The notes under the pieces are model-generated. The model worked only from the letters and a program-made list of their open reading frames with translations. It did not search any database and was not told where the DNA came from. A stretch of 64,000 nucleotides of DNA from Bromus sterilis (taxonomy: Eukaryota; Streptophyta; Magnoliopsida; Poales; Poaceae), in assembly GCA_950022295.1 (NCBI GenBank), contig OX465599.1, positions 1,550,001 to 1,614,000 of the forward strand, written 5' to 3'. This document shows, piece after piece, positions 26,640 to 40,080 of this stretch (position 1 is its first letter; the number at the start of each line of letters is the position of its first letter). The position numbers were made by a program, and so were the translations under genes.

Positions 26640-29600
26640 AAACGGTGATTAATAGCCAATGATACAGGCCGGAATCGGCCAAAACTGCGAGTGTTGATGA
26701 CCGGGACGTAAATGCACCCTTGGGTTCGTCAATTGTGGAAATCACTCCAGAGACCCAAAACGGTGATTAATAGCCCATGAAACAGGCCAAAATCTTCCAA
26801 AACTGCGAGTGTTGATGACCGGCACGTAAATGCACCCTTGGGTTCGTCAATTGTGGAAATCACTCCAGGGACCCAAAACGGTGATTAATAGCCAATGATA
26901 CAGGCCGGAATCGGCCAAAACTGCGAGTGTTGATGACCGGGACGTAAATGCACCCTTGGGTTCGTCAATTGTGGAAATCACTCCAGAGACCCAAAACGGT
27001 GATTAATAGCCCATGAAACAGGCCAAAATCTTCCAAAACTGCGAGTGTTGATGACCGGCACGTAAATGCACCCTTGGGTTCGTCAATTGTGGAAATCACT
27101 CCAGGGACCCAAAACGGTGATTAATAGCCCATGAAACAGGCCAAAATCGACCAAAACTGCGAGTGTTGATGACCGGCACGTAAATGCACCCTTGGGTTCG
27201 TCAATTGTGGAAATCACTCCAGGGACCCAAAACGGTGATTAATAGCCCATGAAACAGGCCAGAATCGACCAAAACTGCGAGTGTTGATGACCGGCACGTA
27301 AATGCACCCTTGGGTTCGTCAATTGTGGAAATCACTCCAGGGACCCAAAACGGTGATTAATAGCCAATGATACAGGCCGGAATCGGCCAAAACTGCGAGT
27401 GTTGATGACCGGCACGTAAATGCACCCTGGGGTTCGTCAATTGTGGAAATCACTCCAGGGACCCAAAACGGTGATTAATAGCCCATGAAACAGGCCAGAA
27501 TCGACCAAAACTGCGAGTGTTGATGACCGGCACGTAAATGCACCCTTGGGTTCGTCAATTGTGGAAATCACTCCAGGGACCCAAAACGGTGATTAATAGC
27601 CAATGATACAGGCCGGAATCGGCCAAAACTGCGAGTGTTGATGACCGGCACGTAAATGCACCCTGGGGTTCGTCAATTGTGGAAATCACTCCAGGGACCC
27701 AAAACGGTGATTAATAGCCAATGATACAGACCGGAATCGGCCAAAACTGCGAGTGTTGATGACCGGGACGTAAATGCACCCTTGGGTTCGTCAATTGTGG
27801 AAATCACTCCAAAGACCCAAAACGGTGATTAATAGCCCATGAAACAGGCCAAAATCTTCCAAAACTGCGAGTGTTGATGACCGGCACGTAAATGCACCCT
27901 GGGTTCCTCAATGCTGGAAATCACTCCGAGGACCCAAAACGGTGATTAATAGCCCATGAAACAGGCCAGAATCGGCCAAAACTGCGAGTGTTGATGACCG
28001 GCACGTAAATGCACCCTTGGGTTCGTCAATTGTGGAAATCACTCCAGGGACCCAAAACGGTGATTAATAGCCAATGATACAGGCCGGAATCGGCCAAAAC
28101 TGCGAGTGTTGATGACGGGGACGTAAATGCACCCTTGGGTTCGTCAATTGTGGAAATCACTCCAGAGACCCAAAACGGTGATTAATAGCCCATGAAACAG
28201 GCCAAAATCTTCCAAAACTGCGAGTGTTGATGACCGGCACGTAAATGCACCCTTGGGTTCGTCAATTGTGGAAATCACTCCAGGGACCCAAAACGGTGAT
28301 TAATAGCCCATGAAACAGGCCAGAATCGACCAAAACTGCGAGTGTTGATGACCGGCACGTAAATGCACCCTTGGGTTCGTCAATTGTGGAAATCACTCCA
28401 GGGACCCAAAACGGTGATTAATAGCCAATGATACAGGCCGGAATCGGCCAAAACTGCGAGTGTTGATGACCGGCACGTAAATGCACCCTGGGGTTCGTCA
28501 ATTGTGGAAATCACTCCAGGGACCCAAAACGGTGATTAATAGCCCATGAAACAGGCCAGAATCGACCAAAACTGCGAGTGTTGATGACCGGCACGTAAAT
28601 GCACCCTTGGGTTCGTCAATTGTGGAAATCACTCCAGGGACCCAAAACGGTGATTAATAGCCAATGATACAGGCCGGAATCGGCCAAAACTGCGAGTGTT
28701 GATGACCGGCACGTAAATGCACCCTGGGGTTCGTCAATTGTGGAAATCACTCCAGGGACCCAAAACGGTGATTAATAGCCAATGATACAGACCGGAATCG
28801 GCCAAAACTGCGAGTGTTGATGACCGGGACGTAAATGCACCCTTGGGTTCGTCAATTGTGGAAATCACTCCAAAGACCCAAAACGGTGATTAATAGCCCA
28901 TGAAACAGGCCAAAATCTTCCAAAACTGCGAGTGTTGATGACCGGCACGTAAATGCACCCTGGGTTCCTCAATGCTGGAAATCACTCCGAGGACCCAAAA
29001 CGGTGATTAATAGCCCATGAAACAGGCCAGAATCGGCCAAAACTGCGAGTGTTGATGACCGGCACGTAAATGCACCCTTGGGTTCGTCAATTGTGGAAAT
29101 CACTCCAGGGACCCAAAACGGTGATTAATAGCCAATGATACAGGCCGGAATCGGCCAAAACTGCGAGTGTTGATGACCGGGACGTAAATGCACCCTTGGG
29201 TTCGTCAATTGTGGAAATCACTCCAGAGACCCAAAACGGTGATTAATAGCCCATGAAACAGGCCAAAATCTTCCAAAACTGCGAGTGTTGATGACCGGGA
29301 CGTAAATGCACCCTGGGGTTCGTCAATTTTGGAAATCACTCCGGGGACCCAAAACGGTGATTAATAGCCCACGAAACAGGCCAGAATCGGCCAAAACTGC
29401 GAGTGTTGATGACCGGCACGTAAATGCACCCTAGGGTTCGTCAATGGTGGAAATCACTCCGGGGACCCAAAACGGTCATTAATAGCCCATGAAACAGGCC
29501 AGAATCGGCCAAAACTGCGAGTGTTGATGGCCGGCACGTAAATGCACCCTTGGGTTCGTCAATTGTGGAAATCACTCCAGGGACCCAAAACGGTGATTAA

Positions 29601-32600
29601 TAGCCAATGATACAGGCCGGAATCGGCCAAAACTGCGAGTGTTGATGACCGGCACGTAAATGCACCCTTGGGTTCGTCAATTGTGGAAATCACTCCAGGG
29701 ACCCAAAACGGTGATTAATAGCCAATGATACAGGCCGGAATCGGCCAAAACTGCGAGTGTTGATGACCGGGACGTAAATGCACCCTGGGGTTCGTCAATT
29801 TTGGAAATCACTCCGGGGACCCAAAACGGTGATTAATAGCCCATGAAACAGGCCAAAATCTGCCAAAACTGCGAGTGTTGATGACCGGCACGTAAATGCA
29901 CCCTTGGGTTCGTCAATTGTGGAAATCACTCCAGGGACCCAAAACGGTGATTAATAGCCAATGATACAGACCGGAATCGGCCAAAACTGCGAGTGTTGAT
30001 GACCGGGACGTAAATGCACCCTTGGGTTCGTCAATTGTGGAAATCACTCCAAAGACCCAAAACGGTGATTAATAGCCCATGAAACAGGCCAAAATCTTCC
30101 AAAACTGCGAGTGTTGATGACCGGCACGTAAATGCACCCTGGGTTCCTCAATGCTGGAAATCACTCCGAGGACCCAAAACGGTGATTAATAGCCCATGAA
30201 ACAGGCCAGAATCGGCCAAAACTGCGAGTGTTGATGACCGGCACGTAAATGCACCCTTGGGTTCGTCAATTGTGGAAATCACTCCAGGGACCCAAAACGG
30301 TGATTAATAGCCAATGATACAGGCCGGAATCGGCCAAAACTGCGAGTGTTGATGACCGGGACGTAAATGCACCCTTGGGTTCGTCAATTGTGGAAATCAC
30401 TCCAGAGACCCAAAACGGTGATTAATAGCCCATGAAACAGGCCAAAATCGACCAAAACTGCGAGTGTTGATGACCGGCACGTAAATGCACCCTTGGGTTC
30501 GTCAATTGTGGAAATCACTCCAGGGACCCAAAACGGTGATTAATAGCCCATGAAACAGGCCAGAATCGACCAAAACTGCGAGTGTTGATGACCGGCACGT
30601 AAATGCACCCTTGGGTTCGTCAATTGTGGAAATCACTCCAGGGACCCAAAACGGTGATTAATAGCCAATGATACAGGCCGGAATCGGCCAAAACTGCGAG
30701 TGTTGATGACCGGCACGTAAATGCACCCTGGGGTTCGTCAATTGTGGAAATCACTCCAGGGACCCAAAACGGTGATTAATAGCCCATGAAACAGGCCAGA
30801 ATCGACCAAAACTGCGAGTGTTGATGACCGGCACGTAAATGCACCCTTGGGTTCGTCAATTGTGGAAATCACTCCAGGGACCCAAAACGGTGATTAATAG
30901 CCAATGATACAGGCCGGAATCGGCCAAAACTGCGAGTGTTGATGACCGGCACGTAAATGCACCCTGGGGTTCGTCAATTGTGGAAATCACTCCAGGGACC
31001 CAAAACGGTGATTAATAGCCAATGATACAGACCGGAATCGGCCAAAACTGCGAGTGTTGATGACCGGGACGTAAATGCACCCTTGGGTTCGTCAATTGTG
31101 GAAATCACTCCAAAGACCCAAAACGGTGATTAATAGCCCATGAAACAGGCCAAAATCTTCCAAAACTGCGAGTGTTGATGACCGGCACGTAAATGCACCC
31201 TGGGTTCCTCAATGCTGGAAATCACTCCGAGGACCCAAAACGGTGATTAATAGCCCATGAAACAGGCCAGAATCGGCCAAAACTGCGAGTGTTGATGACC
31301 GGCACGTAAATGCACCCTTGGGTTCGTCAATTGTGGAAATCACTCCAGGGACCCAAAACGGTGATTAATAGCCAATGATACAGGCCGGAATCGGCCAAAA
31401 CTGCGAGTGTTGATGACCGGGACGTAAATGCACCCTTGGGTTCGTCAATTGTGGAAATCACTCCAGAGACCCAAAACGGTGATTAATAGCCCATGAAACA
31501 GGCCAAAATCTTCCAAAACTGCGAGTGTTGATGACCGGCACGTAAATGCACCCTTGGGTTCGTCAATTGTGGAAATCACTCCAGGGACCCAAAACGGTGA
31601 TTAATAGCCCATGAAACAGGCCAGAATCGACCAAAACTGCGAGTGTTGATGACCGGCACGTAAATGCACCCTTGGGTTCGTCAATTGTGGAAATCACTCC
31701 AGGGACCCAAAACGGTGATTAATAGCCAATGATACAGGCCGGAATCGGCCAAAACTGCGAGTGTTGATGACCGGCACGTAAATGCACCCTGGGGTTCGTC
31801 AATTGTGGAAATCACTCCAGGGACCCAAAACGGTGATTAATAGCCCATGAAACAGGCCAGAATCGACCAAAACTGCGAGTGTTGATGACCGGCACGTAAA
31901 TGCACCCTTGGGTTCGTCAATTGTGGAAATCACTCCAGGGACCCAAAACGGTGATTAATAGCCAATGATACAGGCCGGAATCGGCCAAAACTGCGAGTGT
32001 TGATGACCGGCACGTAAATGCACCCTGGGGTTCGTCAATTGTGGAAATCACTCCAGGGACCCAAAACGGTGATTAATAGCCAATGATACAGACCGGAATC
32101 GGCCAAAACTGCGAGTGTTGATGACCGGGACGTAAATGCACCCTTGGGTTCGTCAATTGTGGAAATCACTCCAAAGACCCAAAACGGTGATTAATAGCCC
32201 ATGAAACAGGCCAAAATCTTCCAAAACTGCGAGTGTTGATGACCGGCACGTAAATGCACCCTGGGTTCCTCAATGCTGGAAATCACTCCGAGGACCCAAA
32301 ACGGTGATTAATAGCCCATGAAACAGGCCAGAATCGGCCAAAACTGCGAGTGTTGATGACCGGCACGTAAATGCACCCTTGGGTTCGTCAATTGTGGAAA
32401 TCACTCCAGGGACCCAAAACGGTGATTAATAGCCAATGATACAGGCCGGAATCGGCCAAAACTGCGAGTGTTGATGACCGGGACGTAAATGCACCCTTGG
32501 GTTCGTCAATTGTGGAAATCACTCCAGAGACCCAAAACGGTGATTAATAGCCCATGAAACAGGCCAAAATCTTCCAAAACTGCGAGTGTTGATGACCGGG

Positions 32601-32733
32601 ACGTAAATGCACCCTGGGGTTCGTCAATTTTGGAAATCACTCCGGGGACCCAAAACGGTGATTAATAGCCCACGAAACAGGCCAGAATCGGCCAAAACTG
32701 CGAGTGTTGATGACCGGCACGTAAATGCACCCT
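26640..32733. repeat. Long duplicated segment, copy 1 (offset 6,602 bp)
   Basis: The segment of about 6.1 kb reads c-d-c-d-e*-e-f-e-f-h | a-b-c-d-e-f-e-f-h (27820) | a-b-c-q-s-t-p-u-g-h (28881) | a-b-c-e*-e-f-e-f-h (30060) | a-b-c-d-e-f-e-f-h (31121) | a-b-c-q and part of an s-like monomer (32182). Every sub-unit boundary recurs exactly 6,602 bp downstream (34422, 35483, 36662, 37723, 38784). Shared private marks include GATGACGGGG at 28111 and 34713, and e* (AAAATCGACC). The left end is where copy 1 has b but copy 2 has a d variant. The right end lies in the hinge of the CACGAAAC monomer (T in copy 1, A in copy 2). Confidence 0.92.
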
Positions 32734-32770
32734 TGGGTTCGTCAATTGTGGAAATCACTCCAAAGACCCA
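32653..32770. repeat. Chimeric junction monomer ending the 6.1-kb copy 1
   Basis: This monomer starts like s (CACGAAAC, AGAATCGGCC, GGCACG) but has hinge T, TTGTGG and the AAAG tail of h. It is followed by an a monomer that itself carries a private GAGTTTTG (G to T at 32824). The aligned monomer in copy 2 (39255) is an ordinary s. It is the best single candidate for a duplication breakpoint, with the switch falling between the 5' half of s and the 3' half of h. Confidence 0.8.
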
Positions 32771-33713
32771 AAACGGTGATTAATAGCCCATGAAACAGGC
32801 CAAAATCTTCCAAAACTGCGAGTTTTGATGACCGGCACGTAAATGCACCCTGGGTTCCTCAATGCTGGAAATCACTCCGAGGACCCAAAACGGTGATTAA
32901 TAGCCCATGAAACAGGCCAGAATCGGCCAAAACTGCGAGTGTTGATGACCGGCACGTAAATGCACCCTTGGGTTCGTCAATTGTGGAAATCACTCCAGGG
33001 ACCCAAAACGGTGATTAATAGCCAATGATACAGGCCGGAATCGGCCAAAACTGCGAGTGTTGATGACCGGGACGTAAATGCACCCTTGGGTTCGTCAATT
33101 GTGGAAATCACTCCAGAGACCCAAAACGGTGATTAATAGCCCATGAAACAGGCCAAAATCTTCCAAAACTGCGAGTGTTGATGACCGGGACGTAAATGCA
33201 CCCTTGGGTTCGTCAATTGTGGAAATCACTCCAGGGACCCAAAACGGTGATTAATAGCCAATGATACAGGCCGGAATCGGCCAAAACTGCGAGTGTTGAT
33301 GACCGGGACGTAAATGCACCCTTGGGTTCGTCAATTGTGGAAATCACTCCAGAGACCCAAAACGGTGATTAATAGCCCATGAAACAGGCCAAAATCTTCC
33401 AAAACTGCGAGTGTTGATGACCGGCACGTAAATGCACCCTTGGGTTCGTCAATTGTGGAAATCACTCCAGGGACCCAAAACGGTGATTAATAGCCAATGA
33501 TACAGGCCGGAATCGGCCAAAACTGCGAGTGTTGATGACCGGGACGTAAATGCACCCTTGGGTTCGTCAATTGTGGAAATCACTCCAGAGACCCAAAACG
33601 GTGATTAATAGCCCATGAAACAGGCCAAAATCTTCCAAAACTGCGAGTGTTGATGACCGGCACGTAAATGCACCCTTGGGTTCGTCAATTGTGGAAATCA
33701 CTCCAGGGACCCA
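32771..33713. repeat. Local c-d dimer expansion between the long copies
   Basis: The order is a-b-c-d'-c-d-c-d, giving three successive c-d dimers (236-bp period). d' carries GGGACG instead of GGCACG. The corresponding place ahead of copy 1 (26405-27111) has a-b-c-d-c-d, two dimers. The copy number of the c-d dimer therefore differs between the flanks of the two long copies, a simple example of dimer-level gain or loss. From 33242 on, the sequence belongs to long copy 2. Confidence 0.85.
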
Positions 33714-36700
33714 AAACGGTGATTAATAGCCCATGAAACAGGCCAAAATCGACCAAAACTGCGAGTGTTGATGACCGGCACGTAAATGCACCCTTGGGTT
33801 CGTCAATTGTGGAAATCACTCCAGGGACCCAAAACGGTGATTAATAGCCCATGAAACAGGCCAGAATCGACCAAAACTGCGAGTGTTGATGACCGGCACG
33901 TAAATGCACCCTTGGGTTCGTCAATTGTGGAAATCACTCCAGGGACCCAAAACGGTGATTAATAGCCAATGATACAGGCCGGAATCGGCCAAAACTGCGA
34001 GTGTTGATGACCGGCACGTAAATGCACCCTGGGGTTCGTCAATTGTGGAAATCACTCCAGGGACCCAAAACGGTGATTAATAGCCCATGAAACAGGCCAG
34101 AATCGACCAAAACTGCGAGTGTTGATGACCGGCACGTAAATGCACCCTTGGGTTCGTCAATTGTGGAAATCACTCCAGGGACCCAAAACGGTGATTAATA
34201 GCCAATGATACAGGCCGGAATCGGCCAAAACTGCGAGTGTTGATGACCGGCACGTAAATGCACCCTGGGGTTCGTCAATTGTGGAAATCACTCCAGGGAC
34301 CCAAAACGGTGATTAATAGCCAATGATACAGACCGGAATCGGCCAAAACTGCGAGTGTTGATGACCGGGACGTAAATGCACCCTTGGGTTCGTCAATTGT
34401 GGAAATCACTCCAAAGACCCAAAACGGTGATTAATAGCCCATGAAACAGGCCAAAATCTTCCAAAACTGCGAGTGTTGATGACCGGCACGTAAATGCACC
34501 CTGGGTTCCTCAATGCTGGAAATCACTCCGAGGACCCAAAACGGTGATTAATAGCCCATGAAACAGGCCAGAATCGGCCAAAACTGCGAGTGTTGATGAC
34601 CGGCACGTAAATGCACCCTTGGGTTCGTCAATTGTGGAAATCACTCCAGGGACCCAAAACGGTGATTAATAGCCAATGATACAGGCCGGAATCGGCCAAA
34701 ACTGCGAGTGTTGATGACGGGGACGTAAATGCACCCTTGGGTTCGTCAATTGTGGAAATCACTCCAGAGACCCAAAACGGTGATTAATAGCCCATGAAAC
34801 AGGCCAAAATCTTCCAAAACTGCGAGTGTTGATGACCGGCACGTAAATGCACCCTTGGGTTCGTCAATTGTGGAAATCACTCCAGGGACCCAAAACGGTG
34901 ATTAATAGCCCATGAAACAGGCCAGAATCGACCAAAACTGCGAGTGTTGATGACCGGCACGTAAATGCACCCTTGGGTTCGTCAATTGTGGAAATCACTC
35001 CAGGGACCCAAAACGGTGATTAATAGCCAATGATACAGGCCGGAATCGGCCAAAACTGCGAGTGTTGATGACCGGCACGTAAATGCACCCTGGGGTTCGT
35101 CAATTGTGGAAATCACTCCAGGGACCCAAAACGGTGATTAATAGCCCATGAAACAGGCCAGAATCGACCAAAACTGCGAGTGTTGATGACCGGCACGTAA
35201 ATGCACCCTTGGGTTCGTCAATTGTGGAAATCACTCCAGGGACCCAAAACGGTGATTAATAGCCAATGATACAGGCCGGAATCGGCCAAAACTGCGAGTG
35301 TTGATGACCGGCACGTAAATGCACCCTGGGGTTCGTCAATTGTGGAAATCACTCCAGGGACCCAAAACGGTGATTAATAGCCAATGATACAGACCGGAAT
35401 CGGCCAAAACTGCGAGTGTTGATGACCGGGACGTAAATGCACCCTTGGGTTCGTCAATTGTGGAAATCACTCCAAAGACCCAAAACGGTGATTAATAGCC
35501 CATGAAACAGGCCAAAATCTTCCAAAACTGCGAGTGTTGATGACCGGCACGTAAATGCACCCTGGGTTCCTCAATGCTGGAAATCACTCCGAGGACCCAA
35601 AACGGTGATTAATAGCCCATGAAACAGGCCAGAATCGGCCAAAACTGCGAGTGTTGATGACCGGCACGTAAATGCACCCTTGGGTTCGTCAATTGTGGAA
35701 ATCACTCCAGGGACCCAAAACGGTGATTAATAGCCAATGATACAGGCCGGAATCGGCCAAAACTGCGAGTGTTGATGACCGGGACGTAAATGCACCCTTG
35801 GGTTCGTCAATTGTGGAAATCACTCCAGAGACCCAAAACGGTGATTAATAGCCCATGAAACAGGCCAAAATCTTCCAAAACTGCGAGTGTTGATGACCGG
35901 GACGTAAATGCACCCTGGGGTTCGTCAATTTTGGAAATCACTCCGGGGACCCAAAACGGTGATTAATAGCCCACGAAACAGGCCAGAATCGGCCAAAACT
36001 GCGAGTGTTGATGACCGGCACGTAAATGCACCCTAGGGTTCGTCAATGGTGGAAATCACTCCGGGGACCCAAAACGGTCATTAATAGCCCATGAAACAGG
36101 CCAGAATCGGCCAAAACTGCGAGTGTTGATGGCCGGCACGTAAATGCACCCTTGGGTTCGTCAATTGTGGAAATCACTCCAGGGACCCAAAACGGTGATT
36201 AATAGCCAATGATACAGGCCGGAATCGGCCAAAACTGCGAGTGTTGATGACCGGCACGTAAATGCACCCTTGGGTTCGTCAATTGTGGAAATCACTCCAG
36301 GGACCCAAAACGGTGATTAATAGCCAATGATACAGGCCGGAATCGGCCAAAACTGCGAGTGTTGATGACCGGGACGTAAATGCACCCTGGGGTTCGTCAA
36401 TTTTGGAAATCACTCCGGGGACCCAAAACGGTGATTAATAGCCCATGAAACAGGCCAAAATCTGCCAAAACTGCGAGTGTTGATGACCGGCACGTAAATG
36501 CACCCTTGGGTTCGTCAATTGTGGAAATCACTCCAGGGACCCAAAACGGTGATTAATAGCCAATGATACAGACCGGAATCGGCCAAAACTGCGAGTGTTG
36601 ATGACCGGGACGTAAATGCACCCTTGGGTTCGTCAATTGTGGAAATCACTCCAAAGACCCAAAACGGTGATTAATAGCCCATGAAACAGGCCAAAATCTT

Positions 36701-39335
36701 CCAAAACTGCGAGTGTTGATGACCGGCACGTAAATGCACCCTGGGTTCCTCAATGCTGGAAATCACTCCGAGGACCCAAAACGGTGATTAATAGCCCATG
36801 AAACAGGCCAGAATCGGCCAAAACTGCGAGTGTTGATGACCGGCACGTAAATGCACCCTTGGGTTCGTCAATTGTGGAAATCACTCCAGGGACCCAAAAC
36901 GGTGATTAATAGCCAATGATACAGGCCGGAATCGGCCAAAACTGCGAGTGTTGATGACCGGGACGTAAATGCACCCTTGGGTTCGTCAATTGTGGAAATC
37001 ACTCCAGAGACCCAAAACGGTGATTAATAGCCCATGAAACAGGCCAAAATCGACCAAAACTGCGAGTGTTGATGACCGGCACGTAAATGCACCCTTGGGT
37101 TCGTCAATTGTGGAAATCACTCCAGGGACCCAAAACGGTGATTAATAGCCCATGAAACAGGCCAGAATCGACCAAAACTGCGAGTGTTGATGACCGGCAC
37201 GTAAATGCACCCTTGGGTTCGTCAATTGTGGAAATCACTCCAGGGACCCAAAACGGTGATTAATAGCCAATGATACAGGCCGGAATCGGCCAAAACTGCG
37301 AGTGTTGATGACCGGCACGTAAATGCACCCTGGGGTTCGTCAATTGTGGAAATCACTCCAGGGACCCAAAACGGTGATTAATAGCCCATGAAACAGGCCA
37401 GAATCGACCAAAACTGCGAGTGTTGATGACCGGCACGTAAATGCACCCTTGGGTTCGTCAATTGTGGAAATCACTCCAGGGACCCAAAACGGTGATTAAT
37501 AGCCAATGATACAGGCCGGAATCGGCCAAAACTGCGAGTGTTGATGACCGGCACGTAAATGCACCCTGGGGTTCGTCAATTGTGGAAATCACTCCAGGGA
37601 CCCAAAACGGTGATTAATAGCCAATGATACAGACCGGAATCGGCCAAAACTGCGAGTGTTGATGACCGGGACGTAAATGCACCCTTGGGTTCGTCAATTG
37701 TGGAAATCACTCCAAAGACCCAAAACGGTGATTAATAGCCCATGAAACAGGCCAAAATCTTCCAAAACTGCGAGTGTTGATGACCGGCACGTAAATGCAC
37801 CCTGGGTTCCTCAATGCTGGAAATCACTCCGAGGACCCAAAACGGTGATTAATAGCCCATGAAACAGGCCAGAATCGGCCAAAACTGCGAGTGTTGATGA
37901 CCGGCACGTAAATGCACCCTTGGGTTCGTCAATTGTGGAAATCACTCCAGGGACCCAAAACGGTGATTAATAGCCAATGATACAGGCCGGAATCGGCCAA
38001 AACTGCGAGTGTTGATGACCGGGACGTAAATGCACCCTTGGGTTCGTCAATTGTGGAAATCACTCCAGAGACCCAAAACGGTGATTAATAGCCCATGAAA
38101 CAGGCCAAAATCTTCCAAAACTGCGAGTGTTGATGACCGGCACGTAAATGCACCCTTGGGTTCGTCAATTGTGGAAATCACTCCAGGGACCCAAAACGGT
38201 GATTAATAGCCCATGAAACAGGCCAGAATCGACCAAAACTGCGAGTGTTGATGACCGGCACGTAAATGCACCCTTGGGTTCGTCAATTGTGGAAATCACT
38301 CCAGGGACCCAAAACGGTGATTAATAGCCAATGATACAGGCCGGAATCGGCCAAAACTGCGAGTGTTGATGACCGGCACGTAAATGCACCCTGGGGTTCG
38401 TCAATTGTGGAAATCACTCCAGGGACCCAAAACGGTGATTAATAGCCCATGAAACAGGCCAGAATCGACCAAAACTGCGAGTGTTGATGACCGGCACGTA
38501 AATGCACCCTTGGGTTCGTCAATTGTGGAAATCACTCCAGGGACCCAAAACGGTGATTAATAGCCAATGATACAGGCCGGAATCGGCCAAAACTGCGAGT
38601 GTTGATGACCGGCACGTAAATGCACCCTGGGGTTCGTCAATTGTGGAAATCACTCCAGGGACCCAAAACGGTGATTAATAGCCAATGATACAGACCGGAA
38701 TCGGCCAAAACTGCGAGTGTTGATGACCGGGACGTAAATGCACCCTTGGGTTCGTCAATTGTGGAAATCACTCCAAAGACCCAAAACGGTGATTAATAGC
38801 CCATGAAACAGGCCAAAATCTTCCAAAACTGCGAGTGTTGATGACCGGCACGTAAATGCACCCTGGGTTCCTCAATGCTGGAAATCACTCCGAGGACCCA
38901 AAACGGTGATTAATAGCCCATGAAACAGGCCAGAATCGGCCAAAACTGCGAGTGTTGATGACCGGCACGTAAATGCACCCTTGGGTTCGTCAATTGTGGA
39001 AATCACTCCAGGGACCCAAAACGGTGATTAATAGCCAATGATACAGGCCGGAATCGGCCAAAACTGCGAGTGTTGATGACCGGGACGTAAATGCACCCTT
39101 GGGTTCGTCAATTGTGGAAATCACTCCAGAGACCCAAAACGGTGATTAATAGCCCATGAAACAGGCCAAAATCTTCCAAAACTGCGAGTGTTGATGACCG
39201 GGACGTAAATGCACCCTGGGGTTCGTCAATTTTGGAAATCACTCCGGGGACCCAAAACGGTGATTAATAGCCCACGAAACAGGCCAGAATCGGCCAAAAC
39301 TGCGAGTGTTGATGACCGGCACGTAAATGCACCCT
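33242..39335. repeat. Long duplicated segment, copy 2 (offset 6,602 bp)
   Basis: The monomer order equals that of 26640-32733 throughout, with sub-units starting at 34422, 35483, 36662, 37723 and 38784. GATGACGGGG at 34713 and AAAATCGACC at about 33714 and 37015 repeat the private marks of copy 1. By eye I noticed no internal difference. On its right it continues as s-t-p-b-f-g-h to 40080, which copy 1 does not. Confidence 0.92.
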
Positions 39336-40080
39336 AGGGTTCGTCAATGGTGGAAATCACTCCGGGGACCCAAAACGGTCATTAATAGCCCATGAAACAG
39401 GCCAGAATCGGCCAAAACTGCGAGTGTTGATGGCCGGCACGTAAATGCACCCTTGGGTTCGTCAATTGTGGAAATCACTCCAGGGACCCAAAACGGTGAT
39501 TAATAGCCAATGATACAGGCCGGAATCGGCCAAAACTGCGAGTGTTGATGACCGGCACGTAAATGCACCCTTGGGTTCGTCAATTGTGGAAATCACTCCA
39601 GGGACCCAAAACGGTGATTAATAGCCCATGAAACAGGCCAGAATCGGCCAAAACTGCGAGTGTTGATGACCGGCACGTAAATGCACCCTTGGGTTCGTCA
39701 ATTGTGGAAATCACTCCAGGGACCCAAAACGGTGATTAATAGCCAATGATACAGGCCGGGATCGGCCAAAACTGCGAGTGTTGATGACCGGCACGTAAAT
39801 GCACCCTGGGGTTCGTCAATTGTGGAAATCACTCCAGGGACCCAAAACGGTGATTAATAGCCCATGAAACAGGCCAAAATCTGCCAAAACTGCGAGTGTT
39901 GATGACCGGCACGTAAATGCACCCTTGGGTTCGTCAATTGTGGAAATCACTCCAGGGACCTAAAACGGTGATTAATAGCCAATGATACAGACCGGAATCG
40001 GCCAAAACTGCGAGTGTTGATGACCGGGACGTAAATGCACCCTTGGGTTCGTCAATTGTGGAAATCACTCCAAAGACCCA
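38784..40080. repeat. 11-monomer unit a-b-c-q-s-t-p-b-f-g-h
   Basis: This 1,297-bp unit overlaps the end of long copy 2 and resembles the q-s-t-p-u-g-h units at 28881 and 35483, but b-f replaces u. The f monomer has a private GGGATCGGCC near 39760, and the following g monomer ends in GACCTAAAACGG near 39960 instead of GACCCAAAACGG. It leads directly into the returning 10-mer HOR. Confidence 0.88.
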
